From Herbinix sp. (GTDB lineage: Bacteria > Bacillota > Clostridia > Lachnospirales > Lachnospiraceae), in assembly GCA_029240245.1 (NCBI GenBank), contig JARBTJ010000011.1, positions 1 through 64,000 on the forward strand: 64,000 nt of DNA, given 5' to 3'. The position numbers and the translations under genes are program-made. This document shows, one piece after another, positions 10,379 to 20,292 of the stretch. How positions within the stretch are numbered: the first letter of the stretch is position 1; each line of letters starts with the position of its first letter. The notes beneath the pieces were generated by a model that was given only the letters and a program-made list of their open reading frames with translations, did not search any database and had not been told where the DNA came from.

Positions 10379-11869
10379 TTGAAGCTAAAGGGCAGGCTCA
10401 TAACTGCATTTTTTATTATAATAGCAATGCCGATTATGCTGCTGACTGCTGCGGCAGGAACGATTCTTAGGTATCAGATGAAGTCCATTCATGAATCCTA
10501 TGATATGGAGGCGGATACCATGCAGGTAATCACAAATCCGATTCAGATTTTAAACCGGGTGACAAGAGGGGTATATAACGAAATCAAGCTGGCAGCCTTA
10601 AAGACGCCCGAAAAATTGGAGAACGAGGAATATATCAGTGAGCTCGAGCAGGTGCTTAAGGATAAATATTCTTTTATCACCATACGCAAGAATGGTAACT
10701 TCCTTTATACCAGCAACGAAGAGAAATTGGATTTGATATCCAACAGTTTGCCGAAATTCGGTGTTTATAATACGGACGTTGACGGGGGAATGTATGTAGG
10801 AGGCAAGCACCCGTTTTTGGTTAAGGCACAGGACTTTTATTATTCTGATGGGGGCGAGGGGACGATTTTTGTTATTACGGATTTAAATAACATTATACCG
10901 CAGATTAAGGCGGTAGCTGTCCAGAGCTTTATCTCCTTTTTAATTATTATATGCTTTACCGCAACTATTTTAATGTATTGGATTTACCGAAGCATTATTA
11001 AACCTTTAAATATTCTGAGAATTGCAACAAATCAGATCAGAGACGGGGATTTGGATTATTCGGTGCAATCGGAGAATGAAGATGAAATCGGAGAGCTATG
11101 TGATGATTTTGAAGAAATGAGAATTCGGCTGAAGGAGCTGATTGAAAACAGACTCTGTTATGAAGAGGATATTAAGGAGTTGATCAGCAATATTTCCCAT
11201 GATTTAAAAACACCACTGACAGCAATTAAGGGTTATGCGGAAGGTCTCATGGACGGCGTTGCAGATACCCCCGAAAAACAGGATAAATATCTAAAAACCA
11301 TCTATACAAAGGCCAATGACATGTCTGTTTTAGTAGATGAATTGGCGTTTTATGCGAAAATTGATAATAATACGGTGCCCTATTCCTTTAATGAGATTAA
11401 TATTCATGAATATTTTGACGATTGTATCGAAGATCTTAGTCTGGATTTAGAGGTTAAGAATATCCGGATTGCATATGATAATGACATTAATGCTGCCGTC
11501 AGGGTAATTGCAGACGTGGAGCAGTTAAAGAGGGTAATTAATAATATCATCGGGAATTCTGTTAAATATTTAGATAAGAAAGAAGGAAACATACGAATCC
11601 GCATTCATGATGTCTGCGAGTTTGTGCAGATTGAGATTGAAGACAACGGAAGGGGTATTCCGGATAAGGATATACCTTTTATCTTTGACCGATTTTATAG
11701 AGCCGATACTTCCAGGAATTCGAAGAAGGGTGGAAGTGGGCTAGGGCTGGCAATATCTAAAAAAATCATAGAGGACCATGGCGGCAGAATTTGGGCGGTC
11801 AGTGAAGTCGGCGTGGGTACTACGATATTATTTACATTAAAAAAGAGCGATAGGAAAGGAGAAAAATGA
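10379..11869 (+). CDS. HAMP-domain sensor histidine kinase
   Basis: H-box ISHDLKTPLTAIKGYAEG, G-box GSGLGLAISKKIIEDHGG; TTG start behind a gaggtg RBS. Confidence 0.9.
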   Translation: MKLKGRLITAFFIIIAMPIMLLTAAAGTILRYQMKSIHESYDMEADTMQVITNPIQILNRVTRGVYNEIKLAALKTPEKLENEEYISELEQVLKDKYSFITIRKNGNFLYTSNEEKLDLISNSLPKFGVYNTDVDGGMYVGGKHPFLVKAQDFYYSDGGEGTIFVITDLNNIIPQIKAVAVQSFISFLIIICFTATILMYWIYRSIIKPLNILRIATNQIRDGDLDYSVQSENEDEIGELCDDFEEMRIRLKELIENRLCYEEDIKELISNISHDLKTPLTAIKGYAEGLMDGVADTPEKQDKYLKTIYTKANDMSVLVDELAFYAKIDNNTVPYSFNEINIHEYFDDCIEDLSLDLEVKNIRIAYDNDINAAVRVIADVEQLKRVINNIIGNSVKYLDKKEGNIRIRIHDVCEFVQIEIEDNGRGIPDKDIPFIFDRFYRADTSRNSKKGGSGLGLAISKKIIEDHGGRIWAVSEVGVGTTILFTLKKSDRKGEK

Positions 11870-12555
11870 GCAAATTATTAATTGTTGAGGACGAGGTTGC
11901 TATTGCAGAACTGGAAAAGGATTATCTTGAGCTGAGCGGATTTGATGTTGTGGTGGAAACATCCGGCGATATTGGGGCAAAGCGTGCACTAAACGAGGAT
12001 TTTGATTTAATCATACTGGATCTTATGCTACCTAATATGGATGGCTTTGAGATATGCAAAAGAATTCGTGAGGAGAAGAATGTACCGGTCATCATGGTAT
12101 CAGCCAAAAAGGATGATATCGATAAAATAAGAGGCCTGGGACTGGGTGCGGATGACTATATTACGAAGCCGTTCAGTCCGAGTGAGCTGGTTGCCCGGGT
12201 AAAGGCACATCTTGCCCGCTATGAAAGGCTGATCGGTTTGGGTGTTAAGGAAAATGATGTGATTGAAATCAGGGGATTAAAAATTGACAAAACAGCCAGA
12301 AGGGTCTTTTTAAACAATGAGGAGAAGATTTTTACAACGAAGGAATTTGATTTATTAACCTTCCTTGCGGAAAATCCGAATCATGTTTACACGAAGGATG
12401 AGCTGTTTCGAGAAATCTGGGATATGGAATCCGTGGGAGATATTGCAACAGTAACGGTCCATATTAAGAAAATCCGTGAGAAAATAGAGTATAATACATC
12501 AAAACCGCAATACATCGAAACAATCTGGGGTGTGGGATACCGGTTTAAAGTATAA
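11866..12555 (+). CDS. OmpR-family response regulator
   Basis: Receiver domain (LIVEDE, LDLMLPNMDG, SAK) plus winged-helix C-terminus; overlaps the kinase stop. Confidence 0.92.
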   Translation: MSKLLIVEDEVAIAELEKDYLELSGFDVVVETSGDIGAKRALNEDFDLIILDLMLPNMDGFEICKRIREEKNVPVIMVSAKKDDIDKIRGLGLGADDYITKPFSPSELVARVKAHLARYERLIGLGVKENDVIEIRGLKIDKTARRVFLNNEEKIFTTKEFDLLTFLAENPNHVYTKDELFREIWDMESVGDIATVTVHIKKIREKIEYNTSKPQYIETIWGVGYRFKV

Positions 12556-12567
12556 TAGTGAGGTGGT

Positions 12568-12855
12568 ATGATGGAGGAAAAATATCAAAGATATGCGGTT
12601 GCCTTAAAGGCATTATCGGATGTAAACCGTCTATTTATCCTTGATTATCTTGTTGATGGAGAGCAGTGTGCCTGCAAGATATTGGAGCAATTGAAGATTA
12701 CTCAGCCTACCCTGTCCCACCATATGAAGATATTATGTGACAATGGTATCGTCAGGGCAAGGAGAGATGGAAAGTGGATGCATTATTCCATCAATCAGGA
12801 AGTGTTTATGGAGCTTAAGAATTTCTTGGAGCAATTTGTAAGTGGTAAAGCCTGA
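12568..12855 (+). CDS. ArsR-family transcriptional regulator
   Basis: ArsR-type HTH: LKALSDVNRLFILDYL...CACKILEQLKITQPTLSHHMKILCDNGIV. Confidence 0.85.
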   Translation: MMEEKYQRYAVALKALSDVNRLFILDYLVDGEQCACKILEQLKITQPTLSHHMKILCDNGIVRARRDGKWMHYSINQEVFMELKNFLEQFVSGKA

Positions 12856-13025
12856 ATAGACGACACCGGTCCGGTGACTGTTAGATAACCAATCAGGTCT
12901 TAATAAAGCGTAATACGTGCGTTTGCGCATGCGTAGACATTCCTGTTAAGATATATTTTAACCTGATTAAGGAATAAAAGTCACTATGGTATAGTTGACA
13001 AAGAATTAACAAGGTGCTAAAATTA

Positions 13026-13184
13026 TCCTAGCCGATTTTGAAGGGGTTCCTGACGAAAAGGCATAGGAAATTATATTATCGTATCATGATGCTGCCCGGT
13101 TTTGGGGGTCACCCTTGCTGGAAAGGTATGATATTATATAACGGTATTTTATTCCCTATGTCGGAAAGGCATAGGGTTTTTTAT
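13026..13184 (+). promoter_or_regulatory. Candidate attenuator or unassigned riboswitch-like leader with intrinsic terminator (13154-13184)
   Basis: CCCTATG(13154)-loop-CATAGGG(13170)+T6 terminator; upstream CATAGG (13062-13067) can compete for the 5' arm; long internal stem 13070-13141. Confidence 0.5.
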
Positions 13185-13265
13185 TGTATAGTAAAGTTTG
13201 TCCTATACGATAAGAAACCATTCGCAAAGCGAATCCAGGATTATAATAGAAACAGAGGTGAGTAT

Positions 13266-13511
13266 ATGGAAACAAGAGTAGCGTTAATCGGTATCATCGT
13301 CGAGGATTTGGAGGCAGTTGAAAAACTGAATAATTTACTGCACGATTTTGGACAGTACATAATCGGCAGAATGGGTCTTCCTTATCGGGAGAAAAATATC
13401 AATATCATCAGCGTTGTTATAAACGCAGAAGCGGATATTATCAGTACCTTAGCCGGAAAACTCGGAATGATAAAGGGTGTTAATGTTAAGACGGTATATT
13501 CGAAAAAGTAA
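13266..13511 (+). CDS. TM1266-like iron-only hydrogenase system regulator / NikR C-terminal-like small protein
   Basis: METRVALIGIIVEDLEAVEKLNNLLHDFGQYIIGRMGLPYREKNINIISVVINAEADIISTLAGKLGMIKGVNVKTVYSK matches my recollection of the family pattern; ATG at 13266 with gaggtg RBS. Confidence 0.75.
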   Translation: METRVALIGIIVEDLEAVEKLNNLLHDFGQYIIGRMGLPYREKNINIISVVINAEADIISTLAGKLGMIKGVNVKTVYSKK

Positions 13512-13565
13512 GGTAAGAAACCTGGTGGAATATTATATAGTATAATTTAATTGGAGGAAAATGAC

Positions 13566-14663
13566 ATGAAAAAGTGGATGGGAATCATATTATTCGTACT
13601 ATGTATGGTAATGGTTACAGGCTGTGCCAAGGATAATGATGGTGCAATAAAAGGCAATGAAAGCAATGAGGAAGATCTCGATAAGAATCAGGAGACAACG
13701 CAGGCGCCGGATGCGAATGCAGATCAACCGGCGGAGGTTGATACAGAAGAGCCTTCTGGTACTATAGAAAAAACAGATATCAATATTGCAGGTTTGAAGG
13801 GACCTACAGCCATGGGAATGGTTCAGATGATGGACCTGGCAGAGCAAAATAAGACAGCAAATAATTATAAATATACCATAGCAGGTGCTGCAGACGAGAT
13901 CAGCACCGGACTGGTTAAGGGAGAGATCGATATCGCTGCGATTCCGTGTAATTTAGCCTCTGTGCTCTATAACAAAACAGAGGGTAAAATCAAACTTGCC
14001 GGAATTAATACCCTCGGGGTTTTATATATTGTGGAAACCGGAGATACCATCAATACCGTAGAGGATTTGAAGGGAAAAACCATTTATTCCACCGGCTATG
14101 GCACAACACCGCAATTTACGTTAAATTATTTATTAAACGCTTACGGTATTGATCCGGAAAAGGACGTAACCATCGAGTATAAGACGGAAGCTACCGAGGT
14201 AGCAGCGCTTTTAAGTGAATCCGATGATGCTGTAGCGATGTTGCCGCAGCCCTATGTAACTACGGTTATGATGAATAATGAAAAGGTAAGGATAGCACTT
14301 GATGTGGCGAAGGAATGGGACAGCGTGAGTACAGATAACAGCAGCGTAGTAACCGGTGTTGTGGCTGTTCGCAGTGAATTCTTAGAGAATAATAAAGCAG
14401 CCGTTGATGCATTTATGGAGGAATATGCGGTTTCCACTGCATTTGTTAATGAAAATGTGGAGGAGGCAGCAGTACTCGTAGAAAAGTTCAATATCTTCAA
14501 GGCGGCAGCAGCAATAAAAGCCATTCCTTATTGTAATATAACCTTAATTCGTGGGGAAGAGATGAAGGAGAAGGTGGGAGGCTATTTAACCGCCTTGTTT
14601 AACCAGAATCCCCAATCCGTTGGCGGAAAACTTCCGGCAGACGATTTTTATTATTTGCCGTAA
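13566..14663 (+). CDS. ABC transporter substrate-binding lipoprotein (NitT/TauT/ThiY-like)
   Basis: Lipobox MVTGC, NMT1-like fold sequence (DLKGKTIYSTGYGTTPQFTLNYLL); followed by permease and ATPase. Confidence 0.8.
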   Translation: MKKWMGIILFVLCMVMVTGCAKDNDGAIKGNESNEEDLDKNQETTQAPDANADQPAEVDTEEPSGTIEKTDINIAGLKGPTAMGMVQMMDLAEQNKTANNYKYTIAGAADEISTGLVKGEIDIAAIPCNLASVLYNKTEGKIKLAGINTLGVLYIVETGDTINTVEDLKGKTIYSTGYGTTPQFTLNYLLNAYGIDPEKDVTIEYKTEATEVAALLSESDDAVAMLPQPYVTTVMMNNEKVRIALDVAKEWDSVSTDNSSVVTGVVAVRSEFLENNKAAVDAFMEEYAVSTAFVNENVEEAAVLVEKFNIFKAAAAIKAIPYCNITLIRGEEMKEKVGGYLTALFNQNPQSVGGKLPADDFYYLP

Positions 14664-14711
14664 GCCTGCTAACCTGCATCACAAAGTTCAATAATAGATA
14701 GGAGCCATATT

Positions 14712-15470
14712 ATGAGACAGCCAAATAACCGGGAACTGATAAAAAAATACGGAGTTAAAATAATGGCTGTATGCTTCTGGCTTCTCTTATGGCAGCTCCT
14801 CAGCGTTTATGTGAAAGAAGCTATCTTTATGGCCTCGCCGGTGGAGGTGTTATTCACGCTGCTTCCCATGCTAAGAGAACCGGATTTCTGGCAGACGATA
14901 TGCTTTTCATTTATTCGGATTGTCGCCGGATTTGTTCTGGCGATCGTTACCGGCACCATTCTGGCGGTATTGGCATACCGGAGCTTTATTTTTAAGGAGC
15001 TAATCCAACCGATCATAATTATTATGAAGTCTATTCCGGTTGCCTCTTTTATCATATTGGCACTCATCTGGATTAAAGCGGTAAATCTATCGACGTTGGT
15101 TTCATTTTTAATGGTGTTACCCATAATTTTTACCACTGTGGGGGAGGGGCTTAAGTCAACAGACCAAAAGCTGCTGCAGATGGCTACTGTGTTTCATGTC
15201 GGAAGAATCAAACGATTGAGAGCCATTTATATTCCCGCTGTATTGCCACATTATATTTCGGCGATTACGATAGGCTTGGGCTTTTGCTGGAAGGCAGGAA
15301 TTGCAGCGGAGGTAATCGGAATTCCGACCGGCTCCATTGGTGAACGTTTATATGAGGCAAAAATATTCTTTATGACCAAGGAGTTATTTGCCTGGACGGT
15401 TGTGATCGTGTTAATCAGTATTTTGTTTGAGAAGCTGGTAATGCGGCTGATAAAAGCGTTTTGGCAGTAG
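14712..15470 (+). CDS. ABC transporter permease (NitT/TauT family)
   Basis: Binding-protein-dependent permease sequence with multiple TMs and an EAA-like loop (LPHYISAITIGLGFCWKAGIAAEVIG). Confidence 0.85.
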   Translation: MRQPNNRELIKKYGVKIMAVCFWLLLWQLLSVYVKEAIFMASPVEVLFTLLPMLREPDFWQTICFSFIRIVAGFVLAIVTGTILAVLAYRSFIFKELIQPIIIIMKSIPVASFIILALIWIKAVNLSTLVSFLMVLPIIFTTVGEGLKSTDQKLLQMATVFHVGRIKRLRAIYIPAVLPHYISAITIGLGFCWKAGIAAEVIGIPTGSIGERLYEAKIFFMTKELFAWTVVIVLISILFEKLVMRLIKAFWQ

Positions 15471-15482
15471 AAAGGCGGTCCT

Positions 15483-16058
15483 ATGGATATTAAACTTTGC
15501 AAAATATCAAAGCAATTTGAAGGTAAGCAGGTTTTAACGGATTTTGATGCTACCTTTATGGAGGGGCAGATTCATTGCTTGATGGGGGCTTCCGGTATTG
15601 GAAAAACAACGGTAATAAATCTGTTAATGGGATTAATTAAACCCGATGGTGGTGCGATAAAAGGACTGCGAGGCAGACGGATTGCAGCAGTATTTCAGGA
15701 GGACCGCCTAATTGAACATTGGGATGCCGTAGAAAATGTCCTGCTGGTTTGCGATAAACATGTAAAAAAAGAAACCGTATTGCAGGAATTTGCCAAGGTA
15801 GGATTAACCGAAAATATGGATAAGGCAGTTATGAATTTAAGTGGCGGAATGCGACGTAGAGTAGCTGTTATACGCGCACTGTTGGCGGAAAGCGATTTGA
15901 TTGTTATGGATGAGCCCTTCAAAGGGTTGGATCAGGCTTTAAAAATATCGGTTGTTAATTATATAAAACTAAGGCTTGCCGATAAGACAGCAATCATCGT
16001 GACTCATGATAAAGAGGATGTGCAACTGCTGGACGCATCACTAATCACAATGTTTTAG
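15483..16058 (+). CDS. ABC transporter ATP-binding protein (NitT/TauT family, short)
   Basis: Walker A GASGIGKTT, signature LSGGMRRR, Walker B LIVMDEPFKGLD. Confidence 0.85.
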   Translation: MDIKLCKISKQFEGKQVLTDFDATFMEGQIHCLMGASGIGKTTVINLLMGLIKPDGGAIKGLRGRRIAAVFQEDRLIEHWDAVENVLLVCDKHVKKETVLQEFAKVGLTENMDKAVMNLSGGMRRRVAVIRALLAESDLIVMDEPFKGLDQALKISVVNYIKLRLADKTAIIVTHDKEDVQLLDASLITMF

Positions 16059-16255
16059 TATATAAGAAATAGGTAATAGGAATCAGATCATAGTAATTTA
16101 AGTTAGGAATGAACGGATTTTCAGATTTGCAGGGCTCTTTATTGTTTTTTCGAAGGTAATCGGCTATAATACTATATTAATAAGCAACATTTATGACAAC
16201 AATATGGAATATCGGCCCGATCAGTATTCGAGGTTTATCAGACATATTCATTTTT

Positions 16256-16375
16256 GGTTAAAGTGTCAAAAGGTGCTATGCACTTTTCATACTACAATAT
16301 ACTGATATGAAAGCAAGCTTGAATATCAGTATATTGTAGCACGAAAGCACCGAAGGTGCCTTTGACACTTTAACC
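16256..16375 (+). repeat. 120-bp near-palindromic element (59-bp arms, 2-nt centre) with an internal mini-hairpin in each arm
   Basis: Left arm GGTTAAAGTGTCAAA...CTACAATATACTGATAT...; right arm is its reverse complement except for a central ~20-nt tract that is self-complementary within each arm. Confidence 0.9.
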
Positions 16376-16428
16376 ATGTTTACAGTATTATTAAAGCAGA
16401 TTACATTAAGAAAGGCTTGGTAAAGGTT

Positions 16429-17232
16429 ATGCATATTACGATTACGGGTAATTTAGGCAGTGGAAAATCAACCATATGCAAGATATTAAATGAAAAACAT
16501 CAGTTTGAAATATATTCAACGGGTAAGGTGCAGAGAGAGCTGGCAAGTCAGATGAATATGACAACGCTGGAATTAAACCAGATGATGTGCAGCGATCCCA
16601 AATATGACCATATGATCGATGATGCTACAGCCAAAATCTCCAGGGAGAATAAAGATAAAAATATTATTTTTGATTCCCGTCTGGCATGGCATTTTGTAGA
16701 ACATTCCTTTAAAGTCTTTGTATCCGTAAGCCTAGAAGTAGCAGCAGAAAGAGTCATGAATGACGCAAGAGGTGCTGTTGAAAAATATACCTCCCTTGAA
16801 GAAGCTAAAAAGCTTCTTGCGGAGCGTGCCGCTACGGAAAAAGTTCGTTATAAGGATATCTATAATTTAAATTATATGGATTTTTCTAATTATGATCTGG
16901 TAATTGACGCAACCTTTAGCCCTCCCGATAAAATTGCTGAGGTTATTTTGGCGGAAGCAAGGAAATATGAAAAAACCAACTCACATCCGGCACTTACGAA
17001 AATGCTGGTATCACCGAAGCGCTTAATTAGGGAAGAAGAGATTATTGAGGAAGATCACATTCGCCTGAAGGATAGAATAGAGGAATATTCGAAGGTTTCC
17101 TATGCAATCGATACTGTGATCAGGGTTAAAAAATTAGACGATGATTATATGGTAGTAGAAGGTGTCGACCAGGCGAAGGCAGCATATCTTGCTGGAACAG
17201 GCTATGCTCCGATCGAAGTCCTTCACGATTAA
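16429..17232 (+). CDS. Cytidylate kinase-like P-loop kinase with C-terminal ParB/sulfiredoxin-like extension
   Basis: MHITITGNLGSGKSTICKIL Walker A; C-terminus SPKRLIREEE...YMVVEGVDQAKAAYLAGTGYAPIEV resembles ParB-N. Confidence 0.6.
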   Translation: MHITITGNLGSGKSTICKILNEKHQFEIYSTGKVQRELASQMNMTTLELNQMMCSDPKYDHMIDDATAKISRENKDKNIIFDSRLAWHFVEHSFKVFVSVSLEVAAERVMNDARGAVEKYTSLEEAKKLLAERAATEKVRYKDIYNLNYMDFSNYDLVIDATFSPPDKIAEVILAEARKYEKTNSHPALTKMLVSPKRLIREEEIIEEDHIRLKDRIEEYSKVSYAIDTVIRVKKLDDDYMVVEGVDQAKAAYLAGTGYAPIEVLHD

Positions 17233-17409
17233 TAAAGGAATAATTCTACAAAATTGTATTTGATAATTATAACTATTTTGATAAAATCATTAAATTTTAC
17301 AAATTTTCTCCGAGGATATTAAACTACATTTGACAGAAAATATAGATTAGAGGATTCATGATAAATGAATCCTTTTTTCGTTAAAATGTGGAAACTGGGG
17401 GTGATTTGT

Positions 17410-18501
17410 ATGAAATTAAAAGAGGAAACTGCGTCTAGATTAAAATGGATTATCATAATCGTGGTCACCACCCTTGGTGTTTATTTGGGCTTCCGGTATT
17501 TATTGCCGCTCATCCTGCCATTTTTATTCGCGTATTTTCTGGCATGGATCATCCGGCCGGTAACGGAATTTTTATACCGTAAATTAAAAATACCGCGTAT
17601 CATCGGGGGTTCCGTGACGTTACTTCTATTAATCGCCCTGGTCGGTACAGGGATTTTTTACCTATGCAATATGCTATTAAAACAGGCGATTGCATTTATT
17701 AAAAATATTCCAATCTATATGGATCTTATCGCAGATAAGCTGGACAATATCTGTGGAAATTGTGATAAAATGTTCGGTCTTAATGATGGTTTTATGAAAT
17801 CCCTGGTGGATGAGCATTTTAATAAAACCATAAACCGCGTAAAATCAAATATAATGCCCCAGTTAACGGAGCATACGGTAACGATTACCATCGGTATAAT
17901 CGGCTTTCTGGGAATTATGTTGATTATCTTTGTCTCTGCGGTTTTAATTGTTAAGGATTTACCTGCGTTTACACAAAAATATAAGGATAATAATTTTTAT
18001 CAGGATATTCATACCGTTACCGCTAAATTATCGGATGCAGGAATCGCTTACCTGCGTTCTCAGTTGATCATAATGATAATTATAGCCTTTCTTTGTGTTC
18101 TGAGCCTGACCTTTCTAAAGAATGATTATGCTCTATTAATTGGGGTGGGAATTGCCATAATGGATGCCCTACCGATCCTGGGAAGTGGGATTATATTAGT
18201 ACCCTGGAGCATCATCATGCTGATTAACGGTAATATATTCGCTGCAGCTATATTAATAACAACATTTCTGGTTTGCCAGATTATTCGGGAGATATTAGAG
18301 CCAAGACTAATCGGCAAACGTATTGGGATCAAGCCGCTTTTTACCCTGGTAGCCATGTATATCGGTGTAAAATTATTTTCCATTGCAGGATTTATCCTGG
18401 GCCCGATTGGTTTGATCATTATAATTACCATCTTAAAAGTAATCAGTGATAAAAGCAAAGAATCTACCCAAGAATCTACCCAAGCCGGTAATACCGTGTA
18501 A
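17410..18501 (+). CDS. AI-2E/YtvI-like (sporulation) integral membrane protein
   Basis: UPF0118-like multi-TM protein (MDALPILGSGIILVPWSII..., REILEPRLIGKRIGIKPL). Confidence 0.8.
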   Translation: MKLKEETASRLKWIIIIVVTTLGVYLGFRYLLPLILPFLFAYFLAWIIRPVTEFLYRKLKIPRIIGGSVTLLLLIALVGTGIFYLCNMLLKQAIAFIKNIPIYMDLIADKLDNICGNCDKMFGLNDGFMKSLVDEHFNKTINRVKSNIMPQLTEHTVTITIGIIGFLGIMLIIFVSAVLIVKDLPAFTQKYKDNNFYQDIHTVTAKLSDAGIAYLRSQLIIMIIIAFLCVLSLTFLKNDYALLIGVGIAIMDALPILGSGIILVPWSIIMLINGNIFAAAILITTFLVCQIIREILEPRLIGKRIGIKPLFTLVAMYIGVKLFSIAGFILGPIGLIIIITILKVISDKSKESTQESTQAGNTV

Positions 18502-18559
18502 AGCTCTTGACAAAGCATAAAAACTGGCATAAAATGTGTTACATTGATCATGAGATTTA

Positions 18560-18801
18560 TTTAATGCGATGAAGAGGAATAGTAGATAGCGGACGCATCC
18601 CAGAGAAGGAAGCAAAGGTGAAAGCTTCTTATGTATATGCTATTAAACCGGCCTTGGAGCTTTGTATGAATGAATAGGACTTTATTCAGTAAGTATAACG
18701 TAGCGCTGGCGTTAACGGTGGAAAAGAGAGCTGCATAATTACAGCTAATTAGGGTGGTACCGCCGAGTCTTTCGGTCCCTTGCGGACAGGAAGGCTTTTT
18801 T
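18560..18801 (+). promoter_or_regulatory. T-box leader upstream of proS
   Basis: gatgaagaggaatagtagat stem-I start, T-box AGGGTGGTACCGC at 18751-18763, terminator ending aaggcttttttg. Confidence 0.9.
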
Positions 18802-18858
18802 GCGTTATTGATTATAAAATTTAAAAATGTATATCATAAAGAAAAAAGGAGAGAAAAT

Positions 18859-20292
18859 ATGGCTCAGGAGAAGAAATTAGTGGAAGCAATCACCTCCATG
18901 GAGGAGGATTTTGCGAAGTGGTACACCGATGTTGTTAAGAAGGCGGAGCTGATTGAATATTCCAGCATCAGAGGCTGTATGATATTAAGACCGAATGGCT
19001 ATGCCATCTGGGAAAATATCCAAAGACAGCTGGATGCCGATTTTAAAGCAACCGGAGTGGAAAATGTTTATATGCCCATGTTTATACCGGAAAGCTTACT
19101 TCAGAAGGAAAAGGATCATGTGGAGGGCTTCGCGCCGGAGGTTGCGTGGGTGACTCATGGCGGCGGTGAACCGTTGCAGGAAAGAATGTGTGTAAGACCT
19201 ACTTCCGAAACCTTATTCTGTGATTTTTATTCTAAAATAATCCAGTCTCACAGGGATTTACCGAAGCTTTATAACCAGTGGTGCTCCGTTGTGCGCTGGG
19301 AAAAGACAACCAGACCATTTTTGCGTTCTATGGAATTCTTATGGCAGGAGGGCCACACAGCACATGCTACCGCCGAGCAGGCAGAGGAAAGAACCATCCA
19401 GATGCTGAATGTTTATGCTGATTTCTGTGAAAAAGTATTGGCAATTCCCATGATTAAGGGCCGTAAATCCGAGAAAGAAAAATTCGCGGGTGCACATGCT
19501 ACCTATACCATCGAAGCGTTAATGCACGACGGTAAAGCGCTACAGTCCGGAACAAGCCATAACTTCGGTGACGGTTTTGCCAAAGCCTTTGGAATTCAAT
19601 ATACCGATAAGAATAATACCTTACAATATGTTCATCAGACCTCCTGGGGAATGTCAACCAGAATTGTCGGAGCGATCATCATGGTTCACGGAGATAACAG
19701 TGGCTTAGTTCTTCCTCCGAAGATTGCACCTACCCAGATTATGATTATACCGATCAATCAGAACAAGGAAGGAGTCCTTGAGAAGGCATTTGAACTTAAA
19801 GAAAAGCTAAGCTCCTTTAAGGTTAAAGTGGATGATTCGGAGAAGAGCCCGGGGTGGAAATTCAGCGAACAGGAAATGCGTGGTATCCCGATTCGTGTTG
19901 AAATCGGACCGAAGGATATTGAGGCGAACCAGGCAGTAATCGTAAGACGTGATACCAGAGAAAAGATCGTTGTTTCTCTTGATGAAATAGCAGAAAAGGC
20001 TACCGAAATCCTGAACCTCATGCAGGTAGAGATGCTAGAAAGAGCAAGAGCTCACCGGGATGCACATACCTATACGGCTACCAATATGGAAGAGTTTGAG
20101 AACATCCTAAATGAAAAACAGGGCTTTGTGAAAGCGATGTGGTGCGAGGACGAAGCCTGCGAAAAAGAGATCAAAGAACGTACCGGTGCTACCTCCCGCT
20201 GTATGCCATTTGAACAGGAGCAAATAGCGGATACCTGCGTATGCTGCGGCAAACCTGCAAAAACCATGACCTATTGGGGTAAAGCGTACTAA
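18859..20292 (+). CDS. proS: Proline--tRNA ligase
   Basis: Class II aaRS motifs ([14 protein letters not shown]-like, [33 protein letters not shown]); ATG at 18859 behind ggagag. Confidence 0.95.
   Translation: MAQEKKLVEAITSMEEDFAKWYTDVVKKAELIEYSSIRGCMILRPNGYAIWENIQRQLDADFKATGVENVYMPMFIPESLLQKEKDHVEGFAPEVAWVTHGGGEPLQERMCVRPTSETLFCDFYSKIIQSHRDLPKLYNQWCSVVRWEKTTRPFLRSMEFLWQEGHTAHATAEQAEERTIQMLNVYADFCEKVLAIPMIKGRKSEKEKFAGAHATYTIEALMHDGKALQSGTSHNFGDGFAKAFGIQYTDKNNTLQYVHQTSWGMSTRIVGAIIMVHGDNSGLVLPPKIAPTQIMIIPINQNKEGVLEKAFELKEKLSSFKVKVDDSEKSPGWKFSEQEMRGIPIRVEIGPKDIEANQAVIVRRDTREKIVVSLDEIAEKATEILNLMQVEMLERARAHRDAHTYTATNMEEFENILNEKQGFVKAMWCEDEACEKEIKERTGATSRCMPFEQEQIADTCVCCGKPAKTMTYWGKAY

Noticed and set aside
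13049-13074. Hammerhead-ribozyme-like string CTGACGA...GAAA in the TM1266-like leader
   Set aside because: The intervening nucleotides do not form stem II and no matching cleavage-site stem III was found
13038-13265. N-terminal extension of the track ORF 13038..13511
   Set aside because: It would translate through the terminator-like hairpin; ATG 13266 has a good RBS and begins the conserved family sequence
18754-18858. Upstream extension of proS (track start 18754)
   Set aside because: It lies inside the T-box antiterminator/terminator; ATG 18859 has an RBS and matches the ProRS N-terminus
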